DNA of 64,000 bases from JAVJSD01 sp040219575 (GCA_040219575.1 JAVJSD010000080.1:62001-126000); one strand, 5' to 3'. Shown: positions 1-9,604, counted from the stretch's first letter. Notes: a model not told the origin generated them from the letters alone. Translations and numbers: made by a program.

Positions 1-1323
1 GACGGCCAACCGGTCCACGCGATGCTGAAGATCTCCTTCACGCTGGCCGCCGAGAAGCCGGCGGAGGATCCCGCCAAGCTCACCTTGAAGGAGATGCTGG
101 CGCGAACCCGTACGATTCTGATTCCCGCCATGTCGCCCCTGCAAACCGCCGCCCTCAGTCCGGATCGCACGATCCTCGCCACCGCCCATGAGGACGGCGG
201 CATCCGCCTGTGGACCGTGCCGCAGGGCCGGCAGATCGACATGATCGCCGCGCCGTCGAACCGCATTTCGCAGTTGCGATTTACGCCGGACGGCCAGCGT
301 GTGGTTTACGCCGGCGAGCAGGGCGTGTGGGTCTCGCAACTTCCCCCGGGACCGGATCGCCTGGCGGTCGACGCAGACTGGCCCACCACACAACAGGTTC
401 AGCAGATCCGCAAGTCCGCCGACGGCGGCACGGCGGCGACGCTCGACGCGCAGGACATGCTGCGTGTGTGGGAGACCGCCACGGGAAAACCGCGACTCGA
501 AATGCAATTTGCGCATTTGGTCGCGGAGCCGTGGATTCGCGACTTCGCGCTCAGTTCCGACGGCGCCCTGCTGGCGATCGCCGAAGCGGACATGAAGACG
601 CGAATCGTTCGGGTCTCTGCAGGCGCGGAAGTGACGATCTCCAATCTGACGGGTCCGCTGGTGTTCAAACCGGGCGCGTCGCAGTTGATCGCCTGCCGTG
701 GGGACGGCCGCACGCTGGTGGTGGTCGACGCCCACAGCGGCGAGGTTCTCAAGCAGATCGAGACGTCCGAAATCAGCTCGCCAGCCGGCCCCAGGGGGAG
801 TCTGCCGCGACGGCTGGCGTGTACTCCGGCCGGCGATCGGTTGGTGGTCTTGCCGGCGTCGGGCTCGAGCGAATCCCTTCAGATCTGGAATCTGACAACC
901 GGACAGCCCGAGAAGGTGCCCGAGAAGGTGGTGGAACGTGAATTGGGCGGTCGCTACGGAGGTGTGCGGCGCCTGTGGTTCAGCCCCGACGGCGCGCTGG
1001 CCGTCGTCGTGTTCAACGAGGGTGAATTGGCGCAGGTCTGGGAGACCGAGAAGTGGCGCGTGGCGGCCGTGCTGAACGGCCATCGCGGCGCCATCACCGA
1101 CGTGGCGTTTTCCCGCGACGGCAGCCGCATCGCCACCGCCTGCCAGCTGGGGACCGTCCGGCTGTGGGACGCCAAGACGGGGGCGCACTTATGGACCTTC
1201 AGCGACAACTCCGGGCCTCCCGAGCCCTTCTGGTTCGTCACCTTCGCCGACGACGACCGGGAACTGATCGCCGGCTCCGCCAAGGGCGTCGTGGCTTGGC
1301 GCAGCGCCTCGCAGGCGCCGTAA
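1..1323 (+). CDS. WD40 repeat protein, C-terminal part (5' truncated by window)
   Basis: The reading frame is open from the first base, so the start lies upstream; the ATG at 22 is probably internal. Several WD40 blades are visible, with signatures such as GGIRLWTV, LRVWETATG, AQVWETEKW and GTVRLWDAKTG spaced about 40-50 residues apart. Beta-propellers of this kind are protein-interaction scaffolds. In planctomycetes they are often the C-terminal part of larger proteins carrying cytochrome-type or kinase domains, but the N-terminal part is not visible here. No enzyme motif is seen. It is followed by a long non-coding stretch, so it is probably the last gene of its unit. Confidence 0.85.
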   Translation, partial: DGQPVHAMLKISFTLAAEKPAEDPAKLTLKEMLARTRTILIPAMSPLQTAALSPDRTILATAHEDGGIRLWTVPQGRQIDMIAAPSNRISQLRFTPDGQRVVYAGEQGVWVSQLPPGPDRLAVDADWPTTQQVQQIRKSADGGTAATLDAQDMLRVWETATGKPRLEMQFAHLVAEPWIRDFALSSDGALLAIAEADMKTRIVRVSAGAEVTISNLTGPLVFKPGASQLIACRGDGRTLVVVDAHSGEVLKQIETSEISSPAGPRGSLPRRLACTPAGDRLVVLPASGSSESLQIWNLTTGQPEKVPEKVVERELGGRYGGVRRLWFSPDGALAVVVFNEGELAQVWETEKWRVAAVLNGHRGAITDVAFSRDGSRIATACQLGTVRLWDAKTGAHLWTFSDNSGPPEPFWFVTFADDDRELIAGSAKGVVAWRSASQAP

Positions 1324-1652
1324 TACGGCGCGCATCCTCAAATGACGGGGCAGGCGCGCAGCGGCCGAAGAGCCTCGCGGCGCGAAAAAAATATCTCCGC
1401 CGCATCACCCCCGCTGGGCCGGCCGGAACGCTCTTAGATCGTACACAGGTCGCGGCGGCCTCCGCCGGCCGGTCATTGTCGGTTTTCTCAAGCGTTTTCC
1501 CCTCGGAGCCTCCCCCGACAGGTCAACCGTTCCCTCGAACCGGGTCACAACCCATCGCCCTCGCGCTCACCACTCCGATCGTTACCGTTGTGGGAAACTC
1601 GCCGCCTGCGTTTCAGAAACGCCCCGCCCCAGACCGCACCCCAATCACCTCG

Positions 1653-1700
1653 CCTACTCACCTACTCACCTACTCACCTACTCACCTACTCACCTACTCA
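1653..1700. repeat. tandem octamer array (CCTACTCA x6)
   Basis: Six uninterrupted copies of the 8-mer CCTACTCA. Perfect copies suggest recent slippage expansion. The array lies about 100 bp upstream of the start at 1805. Confidence 0.9.
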
Positions 1701-1743
1701 CGACGACAAGTCGTCGGCTTGGAGTGGGGACGCCCGTCGCCGC

Positions 1744-1790
1744 CACCACTCACCACTCACCACTCACCACGCACCACGCACCACGCACCA
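1744..1790. repeat. tandem heptamer array (CACCACT/CACCACG)
   Basis: A period-7 array: three CACCACT units followed by three CACCACG units and a partial copy. It ends only about 15 bp before the start codon at 1805, so length changes could alter the leader of that gene. Confidence 0.85.
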
Positions 1791-1804
1791 AAAGAGGAAC
1801 TCCC

Positions 1805-2614
1805 ATGTCTTCCGTCATCCTTTCCTGGTCCGGTCACGGCAACGAACTCGATCGACGTCAGGAGCTCTATTTTCATCTTGCTGAGTTGGCGGAGCGCAGT
1901 CGCTTGCGCGCCGCCGCCGATCAACCGAACCGGCTGAGTTTTCTCGAAACTCTCGCACAGCAACGCCGCGAAGGCGTTTCGACGCCGCCGTTCGTCCGCG
2001 ACCACACCATCGAGTCGCTCGAGTTGACCGGCCGCATCGTGATGGACTTCAGCCCCTTCACTGACGAGGAAGCGGCCCGACAAACGGCCCAAACCGCCGG
2101 CGTCACCCTGCTCACCAACGACGAGGGCCACAAGTTGTTGCAGTTCGAACGACTCACGGTCGAAGGCCTCGATTTCGACTTGTACGATCCCCGCGGTCTG
2201 TACCCACACGAAAACCGCGCCAGCTTCCTGTTCGCCCGCAGTGGGACGATGCCGCACCTCGACGGAGCGCTCGTCCACGTCGTCGGCCGCGAATCGTGCC
2301 AGCTATACGACAGCGAACTCGTCCGCGACGCCGACTGGTACATCACCAAGCCGCACATCCACCTTCGTTACTACCTGGAGGACTGGAGCGACCTGCTGCT
2401 GGCCTGGATCAAGTACTTCTTCCTGCCCGAGTTGGACTACCACCGCTACGAGCATCTCTCGCGGTGGGACGATTTTCGCGAGGCCTTCGACATGCAAATC
2501 GCACGAGGCGTCGATCGAGACGACTTCCAGCAGAAGATGTTCGCGATGATTCTCAACGACTTCGAGCGCGAGGCCGATCAGTGGTGCACAACCGTCGGCT
2601 CGATGGCGCTCTGA
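1805..2614 (+). CDS. hypothetical protein (269 aa)
   Basis: Not recognised. The ATG at 1805 is chosen because AGAGGAA lies just upstream and because the earlier in-frame codons read through the simple repeats. The protein is soluble-looking, with no signal peptide or membrane segment, and is rich in acidic and aromatic residues in its C-terminal half (for example WSDLLLAWIKYFFLPELDYH). It heads a plus-strand run of small genes (2668, 2918, 3266) with short gaps, so the set may be co-transcribed. Function unknown. Confidence 0.75.
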   Translation: MSSVILSWSGHGNELDRRQELYFHLAELAERSRLRAAADQPNRLSFLETLAQQRREGVSTPPFVRDHTIESLELTGRIVMDFSPFTDEEAARQTAQTAGVTLLTNDEGHKLLQFERLTVEGLDFDLYDPRGLYPHENRASFLFARSGTMPHLDGALVHVVGRESCQLYDSELVRDADWYITKPHIHLRYYLEDWSDLLLAWIKYFFLPELDYHRYEHLSRWDDFREAFDMQIARGVDRDDFQQKMFAMILNDFEREADQWCTTVGSMAL

Positions 2615-2667
2615 GCGAAACGAGCAACCGCCGGATGCTTTCTTCTCTTTTCAACCAGGAGTTCGAC

Positions 2668-2856
2668 ATGAAACTCACCAGGTATCTGCTGACCGCCGTA
2701 CAACTCGTCGTGATCAGTCCCTTGCTGCCAGTCGTGGGCCTGATGTGGCTTGTCTACTGGCTGGAGCCCTCTGCTCGCGAAACGTCGCCCGCCGTCACTC
2801 CCGTGAAGACGGCCATGGTCCGTCATCCACAGCGGGAATCGACGCTGGCGGCCTGA
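2668..2856 (+). CDS. small single-span membrane protein (62 aa)
   Basis: A short ORF with a clear ribosome binding site (CAGGAG, about 6 bp before the ATG). One hydrophobic segment covers roughly residues 5-31 (LLTAVQLVVISPLLPVVGL and on), followed by a polar tail. It resembles a membrane-anchored peptide. It sits between two genes of unknown function on the same strand. Function unknown. Confidence 0.6.
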   Translation: MKLTRYLLTAVQLVVISPLLPVVGLMWLVYWLEPSARETSPAVTPVKTAMVRHPQRESTLAA

Positions 2857-2917
2857 TCGGCCGCACCGCGTCGTGAGCGTGCATTTTTTCCACCCAAACT
2901 CAATCTGGAGAGAGACC

Positions 2918-3193
2918 ATGAAAACGTTCGTTTGTTTCACGCTGGAGGGCTTGCGACGTCAGGGGCCTCACGCCGTCTGGATTCGCCTGGGCGGCTATCC
3001 GACGATCCGTCAGGCGGCAGACGACGCCGCGGCGCGCCGCGATCCCACCATCACCGAGACGCGCATCCTTCCCTATTTCCGCGTCGCCGCGGCGTGGGAA
3101 GAAGTCCCGTGCGTTGCTCCACAACCACGCGTCTCGCTCACAGCCCGAGCCTCGCATCCCCCCAAAGCTGCAACGAGTTCGCTGGCAAGTTGA
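2918..3193 (+). CDS. hypothetical small protein (91 aa)
   Basis: The start at ATG 2918 is supported by CTGGAGAG just upstream; a longer in-frame version from 2873 lacks such a site. The N-terminus (MKTFVCFTLEGLRRQG) looks like a beta strand followed by a helix. The C-terminal third is low in complexity and rich in Ala, Pro and Ser. No family recognised. It lies in the same run as the genes at 2668 and 3266. Confidence 0.55.
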   Translation: MKTFVCFTLEGLRRQGPHAVWIRLGGYPTIRQAADDAAARRDPTITETRILPYFRVAAAWEEVPCVAPQPRVSLTARASHPPKAATSSLAS

Positions 3194-3265
3194 ATGCCGG
3201 CGGCATCGACGGCGTCCGAGGACCACGAAACGATTCCTGCTCCATCCCCAAAAAAGGACCACCGA

Positions 3266-3703
3266 ATGAACCCTGCCATAGTCCTTGTCACGTTGCTCTG
3301 CCTGTTCGCCGCCGTCGCCCAGGCGGATGAACAAACATCGCCGAATCCGCTTCCCTGGCGAAGCTTCAGGCCCGCGATCGCCGAACAGCCCTTCGCCAAG
3401 AAACCGTTCGTCGAGCAACCAGACGCCGCGATCGAGAAGACGCCACTCTTCCAAATCGACGTGGGCAACCTCGACTCCCTCGACCGCTTCCCGCGACGAT
3501 CGCTGCTCGAGATCGAGGCGACTCCGCGACTCGAGAAGCCGGCCCCCGGCGACGTACTGGCGGCGCTCGGGGAGACGGCCGGCGGCCTCGGCCAACTCGC
3601 CCGCTCGCTGCTGTACTGGGCCGCCGAGTATCGCGGCCTTCTGCTCGCGGCCTTCGGCGCCTTTCTCTTCATTAAGTTCCTGCGGCGCGAAATCCTGCCT
3701 TAA
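3266..3703 (+). CDS. exported or membrane protein of unknown function (145 aa)
   Basis: The start at ATG 3266 follows AAAAGGAcc. The protein begins with a typical signal peptide (residues 1-20, ending around VAQADEQ). It ends with a hydrophobic segment (GLLLAAFGAFLFIKFL) and a basic tail, so it may be anchored at its C-terminus with the middle outside the cytoplasm. Nothing enzymatic is recognised. The gap to the next gene is about 180 bp. Confidence 0.65.
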   Translation: MNPAIVLVTLLCLFAAVAQADEQTSPNPLPWRSFRPAIAEQPFAKKPFVEQPDAAIEKTPLFQIDVGNLDSLDRFPRRSLLEIEATPRLEKPAPGDVLAALGETAGGLGQLARSLLYWAAEYRGLLLAAFGAFLFIKFLRREILP

Positions 3704-3881
3704 GTCGCGCGGCACGTGCTCCAAGGCGGCAAATCGCACGGCCCGAGCATTCGGGGGACTGGGCAATGGCGAAAAATGCGATACCGTGAACCGGTCCGGA
3801 GCGCGCCCGGCATCGGTCGAAGCCGGATTCACCGTCACCATCCGCCGCGGGCCCGCCGTCGAGAAAACTGAGGGAAAGCGC

Positions 3882-5519
3882 ATGATCCATCTGAGCGCCG
3901 AACAGATCGCCTTTCCCACGCTGACCGACGAGCAGATGCGATGTGTCGCCCAATTGGCGACCGAGCAGGTGTTCGAAGACGGCCAGCCGCTATTCACGGT
4001 CGGCCAGAAGGACTACAGCCTGTATGTGGTCCGCAGTGGCGAGGTCGACATTGTCGATACTTCGTCGGAACCAGCCCGGCGAATCGTCACCCATGGGCCG
4101 CGGGCGTTCGTCGGTGATATCGACGTCCTGACCGGACGACCGGCGGTCGTCTCCGCGCTGGCCAAGGGTCGGACCGAGGTGCTCACCGTCACCCACTGCA
4201 AGGTGCGGCGGTTGCTCAACGACGTGCCCGATCTCAGCGAGGTGCTGTTGGAAGCCTTCCAGATGCGGCGGCGGATGCTGGAGGCCTCGGGGTTCGTGGG
4301 AGTTCGCGTGATCGGCGCCGCCCACTCGCGAGAGTCGCTGGCGCTTCAGGAGTTTTTCTATCGCAACCACGTCCCGCACACGTTTTTCGACGCGTCGCTT
4401 CCCGAGGGCGCGGAGCAACTCGAGCGACTCGGATGCAACGCCGACGATTTGCCCGTCGTCGCCTGCCGCGAGCATGTGGTCCGCAAACCGGCCCTGGGCA
4501 AGATCGCCGAGTGCCTGGGCATCTCTCGGCGGATCGACCACACACGGTACGACCTGGTGATTGTCGGCGCGGGACCCGCCGGACTGGCCGCCGCGGTGTA
4601 CGCCGCGTCGGAGGGTTTGAAAACACTCGTCATCGATCAGGTCGGCCCGGGCGGGCAAGCCGGCAGCAGCTCCAAGATCGAGAACTTCATCGGCTTCCCT
4701 TCCGGCTTGAGCGGCGCGGAACTGGCCAATCGCGGCTACCTGCAGGCGCTCAAGTTCGGCGCCTGTTTCACGGCGCCGGTGGCCGTGTCGGCCGTGCGGC
4801 AGGGCGACGAGGGCGAACACCTGCTCGACCTGTGCACGGGGCAAACGGCGCGCGCCCGCTGCGTGCTCGTCGCCACGGGCGTTTCGTACCGCCGCCTCGA
4901 CATCGCGGGCATCCGCGAGTTTGAAGGCGCCGGCGTGTATTACGCCGCCACCTCCGTGGAGTCGCGCGTCTGCCGCGATTCGACCGCGGTGGTGGTGGGC
5001 GGCGGCAACTCGGCGGGACAGGCCGCGATGTTCCTGGCGCAGCACGCCCAGCGCGTGCAGATCGTCGTCCGCGGCGACGACCTCTCCAAGAGCATGGCCG
5101 CCTACCTCTGCAATCGCATTCGCCGTCACGACCGCATCGACGTCGTCTACAACACGCAGGTCGAGCGGGTGCTGGGCGAGAAGCACGTCGAGCAGGTCGA
5201 ACTTCGCGACAGCGCCACCGGTGCGGCGACGCGAACCCGCTGCGCCGGACTGTTCCTGTTCATCGGCGCCAGGCCGCATTCCGCCTGGCTTCCCGAGCAA
5301 GTGCGCCGCGACGAGAAGGGCTTTCTCGTCACCGGCGCCGACGCCGGCCGCGACGAACTTTGGCCGCTCGACCGGCAGCCGTGCGAACTGGAGACGACCT
5401 GTCCCGGCATCCTGGCCGCCGGCGACGTCCGCAGCGGCACCACCAAACGTTGCGGCTTCGCCGTCGGCGACGGCTCCCTCGCGATCGCCTGCGCTCATCG
5501 CTACCTCGGCGGCCTCTAG
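3882..5519 (+). CDS. cyclic-nucleotide-binding domain plus thioredoxin-reductase-like FAD/NAD(P) oxidoreductase
   Basis: 545 aa from ATG 3882 (GAGGGAAAG upstream). Residues about 15-130 form a CRP/cNMP-type jelly roll (FTVGQKDYSLYVVRSGEVDIVD). A short thioredoxin-like spacer follows. The C-terminal two thirds are a pyridine-nucleotide oxidoreductase with an FAD motif (VGAGPAGLAAAVYAASEG), an NAD(P) motif (VVGGGNSAGQAA) and the closing GD motif (GILAAGDVRSG). The position of the redox CxxC of bacterial thioredoxin reductase reads YAATSVES, so disulfide chemistry at that site is not expected. It probably transfers electrons from NAD(P)H to an unknown acceptor under small-ligand control. Annotation as ordinary TrxB would mislead. 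Confidence 0.88.
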   Translation: MIHLSAEQIAFPTLTDEQMRCVAQLATEQVFEDGQPLFTVGQKDYSLYVVRSGEVDIVDTSSEPARRIVTHGPRAFVGDIDVLTGRPAVVSALAKGRTEVLTVTHCKVRRLLNDVPDLSEVLLEAFQMRRRMLEASGFVGVRVIGAAHSRESLALQEFFYRNHVPHTFFDASLPEGAEQLERLGCNADDLPVVACREHVVRKPALGKIAECLGISRRIDHTRYDLVIVGAGPAGLAAAVYAASEGLKTLVIDQVGPGGQAGSSSKIENFIGFPSGLSGAELANRGYLQALKFGACFTAPVAVSAVRQGDEGEHLLDLCTGQTARARCVLVATGVSYRRLDIAGIREFEGAGVYYAATSVESRVCRDSTAVVVGGGNSAGQAAMFLAQHAQRVQIVVRGDDLSKSMAAYLCNRIRRHDRIDVVYNTQVERVLGEKHVEQVELRDSATGAATRTRCAGLFLFIGARPHSAWLPEQVRRDEKGFLVTGADAGRDELWPLDRQPCELETTCPGILAAGDVRSGTTKRCGFAVGDGSLAIACAHRYLGGL

Positions 5520-5752
5520 ACCACGCGCCGCGTCGCGCAAGCCGGATGGGGGCGACGACCTTTACGCCGCGGGAATTCAGCCCACCAAGCGTGAAATCGA
5601 CGACTGGCCTCCCCGCGTCGAGCGAACTCGAAGCACGGGGAAGCACCGCCAGTCGGGTGCGGTCGCCGCCAGCGGACCTTGCCTGGGAGGGAGCGTTGAT
5701 TCTAAGTCGTTCGCTGTTCGATCAACCAGCCCGCCCCGCGCCTAGGGAGCCG

Positions 5753-6997
5753 CTAGGGAGCGCCGATCGCCAGAACCGCGCTTTCGCCTTTGCCATCGCG
5801 AAGGCGCGTGGTGAGAAATAAACGCCCGGCGTCGACCTGCGGGTCGCAGTTGATCTCGGATTCCGCCAGCGGCCGCAGATCCCACTTCCGTTTGCCGCTG
5901 CTTAGCTCCAGCGCGTAAACCTTCCCTCGCATGGCCGCCAGGTAGACGGTGTCGTGCGAGATGAGAGGCTGGCTGTAAATCGGCGCGCCGGCCCGGCCTC
6001 CCTTCTCCGTTTCAAACTCCCACACGACGTTGCCCATGTCCTTGTCGACCGCGTAGATATTGCCGTCGCACGAGCCAAACACCACCAGCTTGTCGGCGAC
6101 GGCCGCCGCCGCTTCGATGCGGCTTTTCGTTTTCACCTTCCAGGATTGAACGCCCATATCCTTGTCGATGGCGTAGAAGCAATCGTCCTGGCTCCCCACG
6201 TAAACCTGTTGCTTGCCGACGCTCGGCCGACCGTGCATCCAGCCGTTGGTCGCGAAGCTCCACACCCGCTCGCCGGTCTCGGCGTCGAGCGCCAGCGTGC
6301 GGCACTGGTCGAACACCGAGAGGAACACCGCCCGGCCGTCGGTCGCCGCATTCATCGGCCGCGCCGGTCGACCGGGAAATCTCGCCCGCTCGCCATCGAA
6401 CCCCTTGGGATCGGGCGGCCTGTCGGCGACGTACTCGTGCTTCCACTTCACGCGCCCCGTGCGCAACTCAAACGCATATACGTTGCCGTCCGCGCCGCCG
6501 GCGAACACCGTCTCCTCGGCGCACACCGGCCCGGCGACGCCTTGGGGCGTCTCGGTCCGCCAGAGTTTTCTGCCGGTCTTTCGCTCGAGCGCGAACAGCC
6601 CCACGTCCCCGCCGACAAGAACCGCGTCGAACTCGGGATTGCGCGTCAGCGCCAGCCCATAGCCGAAGCTGAACTTGTAGCCCTCCTCGCTTTTCCACAG
6701 CAGCCGCCCGGTCGTTGAATCCAGCGCGTGAACCGCCCCCGAGCGGTCCAGCGCCATGACCGCGCCATCGAACGCGGCGACGTCGGCGAAATCCCCGGAG
6801 GCCGACGTGTACTTCCACAACACCCGCGGCCGCGATTGCAGATTCAGGCCCTCCACCACGCCCGTATTGCGCCGCATCGCCTCCGCGTCGCCAGTCGGCT
6901 TCGCGCTCGTCTCCGCGGGACCGTCGGCCTTCGCGCCCCGTGCCGCCAACAGCGCCAGGCACAACACAACCAGCGTCAAACTCTCTCGCGTACGCAT
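5753..6997 (-). CDS. exported PQQ-type beta-propeller repeat protein
   Basis: 414 aa. The start at 6997 is chosen because AGGAGGGTGG lies just upstream and a signal peptide follows at once (LTLVVLCLALLAARGAKA). The body has repeated blades of the PQQ/BamB type: RLLWKSEEGYK, GRKLWRTETP, GRVKWKHEY, GERVWSFATNG, GVQSWKVKTK, GNVVWEFETE and GKRKWDLRP. Each ends in a Trp-containing strand. Such proteins are extracytoplasmic scaffolds or quinoprotein-like folds. No dehydrogenase catalytic residues were identified, so this is a structural call only. Confidence 0.88.
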   Translation of the reverse strand: MRTRESLTLVVLCLALLAARGAKADGPAETSAKPTGDAEAMRRNTGVVEGLNLQSRPRVLWKYTSASGDFADVAAFDGAVMALDRSGAVHALDSTTGRLLWKSEEGYKFSFGYGLALTRNPEFDAVLVGGDVGLFALERKTGRKLWRTETPQGVAGPVCAEETVFAGGADGNVYAFELRTGRVKWKHEYVADRPPDPKGFDGERARFPGRPARPMNAATDGRAVFLSVFDQCRTLALDAETGERVWSFATNGWMHGRPSVGKQQVYVGSQDDCFYAIDKDMGVQSWKVKTKSRIEAAAAVADKLVVFGSCDGNIYAVDKDMGNVVWEFETEKGGRAGAPIYSQPLISHDTVYLAAMRGKVYALELSSGKRKWDLRPLAESEINCDPQVDAGRLFLTTRLRDGKGESAVLAIGAP

Positions 6998-7314
6998 GTA
7001 GCCACCCTCCTCGAAAACGCCTCGCGCCAGTTTATCGTTTTTCGGGCGACAGATCACCAGACATCGTTTCTCAACCAGCGGGAATCGCTGCTAGGATATA
7101 CTCGCGTGTCGGTTCTCCCTGCGGACGACCAAACACAGCGGTCGGCTCCCGGAGATGGTGATGTTTCGCGGGTTGAGCCGTACGAATCGTCTCCGCCGGA
7201 CTTGCCCCAGCCGGAAGCAGCGATCTGATGCGACGCGGAAGCAGAAAGCTTTCGCTCCGCCGCAAAGAACTCCGCCGATCCACTCGGACCTCGCTCGATC
7301 AAGGAAACGACTGC

Positions 7315-8949
7315 ATGCCACGCCACGCGAACCCATTGCTTGCGCTGCTGCTCGGCCTTGTTTGCGCGACGGCCGCCCGGGCCGAAACAAAGTCGATCAA
7401 GGTCTATCGCGTCGGCAGCAGTTCGTTCAGCTACGCGCTGATCGAGGACACCCGCGCGATCGTCGAGGCCTCGGGCGACTACCAACTGATCTGCGACGCC
7501 GGCGACGACCAGGCCGGCTACACGCGTCTCGATCAGTTCCTCACGCAACCGGGTCTTTTCGAGGAGTGGTGTTCGGAGCAGATTCCGAGAATCAAGGCCG
7601 GCGGCTACGACTACGTCATCATTCAAACCATCGGCTGGCTCAATTTCACGCCGCCCGACCAGGACAAGCTCTGCGCCGAAATCATTCCGGAGTTGGCTCG
7701 GAGAATTCGAGCGACCGGCGCCGAAGTGATCCTGTACGACAAGTACCTCCCGCTCAAGTTCGACCAGAAAGATCCCCGGGCCCGCACTTGGTGCCTGCGT
7801 TATCCCGAGGGCTACAAGCTCAATTACCTGCTGCACATCGCGGCGGCCAGGCAGGCAGGGATCCGCAAGATCAGCTTCGGCGGCGAGGCGGTGACGCGGC
7901 TCTGGCAGCAGCCGCCGTTTTCCCAACTCGGTTTCCTCTACTGCGATCCCGGTCATCCCGGCCCGATGGCGAACTACCTCAGCGCCGTCAATCTCGCCTA
8001 CCTCCTGACGGGCGAGGATCCCCTGGGCAGCCCGGTCCGCGAATTGCCGCTCGGCGAAGGCCGGTTGCTCGCCTTCAACAAGCTGACGACGTCGGGCCGT
8101 CCCGGCGACAAGGCGCTCTACGACGCCAACAAGGATCGAATTCGGGGCGAGCGTGTGATCCTTCGCGACGAGGAAGCACGTCTGCTGCAGCAGGCCGGCA
8201 TGGAGAGCCAGCGGAAATGGGGCGCGATCCTGCAAGCGAACCTGAACGACGCCGACGTGTTCGCCGACACGCTCCGCGAGATCAAACGCCTCCAGGCCGA
8301 GATGGACAAGTTCGAGCAGTACGGCCTCGACCCGGGCACGGTCGCCGCCCTGAAGGCGAGCTACGCGCCCGCCGCGAGTCCCGGCGAGTTGACGCCGGCG
8401 CTGCTCGCCAAAATCCGCCGCAAGAGCCGCAGCATCGAGTATGCGGGCGTCGACATCCGCAACTACTATCGGAAGTTCCTCTCTCGCGAACAGCAGCGCC
8501 ATGTGCAGGAGGCCTACGAGCAGTATTGGCTCAAGCACAACAGCAAGCTTCGCGACGACCTCTACTTCCAATGCTGGGTCGAGGAGGAAAAGGCCCTGCG
8601 AGACGGCCGTCGCGACGACGCCGAGAAATACCACGCGGCGGTCGGCATGCTTCGCAACGTGTTGTCTTTCGCCGCCTACCGGCTCCTGCTCGAAGAGGTG
8701 AACGACCGGCAGCGCAACGAAATCCTGACGGCCTACACGGTGACCGGTCCGACCAAGCGAAACGCCCCGCGCTTCGCCGCCTACCAGAACGAGCACCATC
8801 TCGATCAGCAGAAGCTGCTCGCCGCCTGGGAGGTTTACCTGTCGATCTGGGCCGATCCCGACCGGATGGACCAGCTTCGGGAAAACGACTTCGCGCTCGA
8901 CGCGTTCCAGCAGGCCGACCAGGAGTTCGCCCGCCGCGCGGCCCAGTGA
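7315..8949 (+). CDS. exported SGNH-hydrolase-like protein
   Basis: 544 aa. ATG 7315 is preferred over upstream starts because AAGGAAAC precedes it and a signal peptide follows (residues 1-22, ending ARA). The first 250 residues look like an SGNH/GDSL fold. An N-terminal GSSSFSYAL could supply the nucleophile, although the canonical GDS is absent. YDYVIIQTIGW forms a core strand, and DPGHPGPMANYL matches the DxxH of block V. The C-terminal half is charged and helical, with no known domain. Hydrolase activity is an inference; the product could be an inactive relative. Confidence 0.7.
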   Translation: MPRHANPLLALLLGLVCATAARAETKSIKVYRVGSSSFSYALIEDTRAIVEASGDYQLICDAGDDQAGYTRLDQFLTQPGLFEEWCSEQIPRIKAGGYDYVIIQTIGWLNFTPPDQDKLCAEIIPELARRIRATGAEVILYDKYLPLKFDQKDPRARTWCLRYPEGYKLNYLLHIAAARQAGIRKISFGGEAVTRLWQQPPFSQLGFLYCDPGHPGPMANYLSAVNLAYLLTGEDPLGSPVRELPLGEGRLLAFNKLTTSGRPGDKALYDANKDRIRGERVILRDEEARLLQQAGMESQRKWGAILQANLNDADVFADTLREIKRLQAEMDKFEQYGLDPGTVAALKASYAPAASPGELTPALLAKIRRKSRSIEYAGVDIRNYYRKFLSREQQRHVQEAYEQYWLKHNSKLRDDLYFQCWVEEEKALRDGRRDDAEKYHAAVGMLRNVLSFAAYRLLLEEVNDRQRNEILTAYTVTGPTKRNAPRFAAYQNEHHLDQQKLLAAWEVYLSIWADPDRMDQLRENDFALDAFQQADQEFARRAAQ

Positions 8950-8993
8950 CGCCCCGCGACCGGCGGTTCTCCACCGTTCGACCCGCTCTGGCG

Positions 8994-9455
8994 TCAGGCC
9001 CCGTCCGGTATCTCCGGTTCCACGAGGTTGGCCAGCAGCGTGAGGGATTCCTGCCAGCCGGCGTAGCAAAACTCCGGCGGAATGACCGCGGGCACCCCTT
9101 CCTGCACGATCTCCAACTCCGTTCCGCAGGCGACCGGGCGAAAGGTGATCGTCACCCGCATCTCGCCGGGCAAGTTGGGATCGTCGAACTGGTCGGTGTA
9201 GCGGATCCGCTCGTGCGGCGTGAGTTCGACATACGTGCCGCCGAACGAATGGCTCTTGCCCGAGCCGAAGTTCGTGAACGACATGCGATACCCGCCGCCC
9301 ACCTTCGCGTCGCTGCTGTGCACCTTGCCGGTGAAGCCATGGGGAGGCAGCCACTTCGCCATCGCGTCGGGATCGAGAAAGGCGCGATACAGTCGTTCCG
9401 CGGGGGCCCGAACCACGCGGTGGAGTTGAATTGTGTTGCCGGCGTTCGACATCAT
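8994..9455 (-). CDS. SRPBCC / AHSA1-like START-superfamily protein
   Basis: 153 aa. The start at 9455 has AGGAGAG upstream. The N-terminus (IQLHRVVRAPAERLYRAFLDPDAMAKWLPP) and the later GGTYVELTPHERIRYTDQF and GWQESLTLLANLVE are the usual landmarks of the AHSA1/ATPase-activator-like branch of the helix-grip fold. These proteins bind hydrophobic ligands or act with ArsR-type regulators. No such regulator is next to it here. It is convergent with the SGNH-like gene. Confidence 0.9.
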   Translation of the reverse strand: MMSNAGNTIQLHRVVRAPAERLYRAFLDPDAMAKWLPPHGFTGKVHSSDAKVGGGYRMSFTNFGSGKSHSFGGTYVELTPHERIRYTDQFDDPNLPGEMRVTITFRPVACGTELEIVQEGVPAVIPPEFCYAGWQESLTLLANLVEPEIPDGA

Positions 9456-9604
9456 CCATGCTCTCCTGGGAAATCGTTGGTGTCTTTTCGGATCCTGACT
9501 GTTGGTGGACGCAATCTGGTCGATTCGCCGCCGCCGAATTCGACAGCGGGGGCGACAAAAATGTCAACCGAACGACAACAGGCTTTACGAATTCCAGACG
9601 GAGA

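Larger units (their letters stand above)
1324..1804. other. intergenic region with simple-sequence arrays
   Basis: No convincing gene is seen. The notable content is two short tandem arrays (1653-1700 and 1744-1790, described separately) immediately upstream of the next gene. The ribosome binding site of that gene lies at about 1793-1799. Confidence 0.6.

Noticed and set aside
1653..1790. possible CRISPR array
   Set aside because: Units are 7-8 bp and contiguous, without spacers; these are simple tandem repeats.
3882..5519. call as ordinary thioredoxin reductase (trxB)
   Set aside because: The redox-active CxxC is replaced and an extra cNMP-type domain is present.
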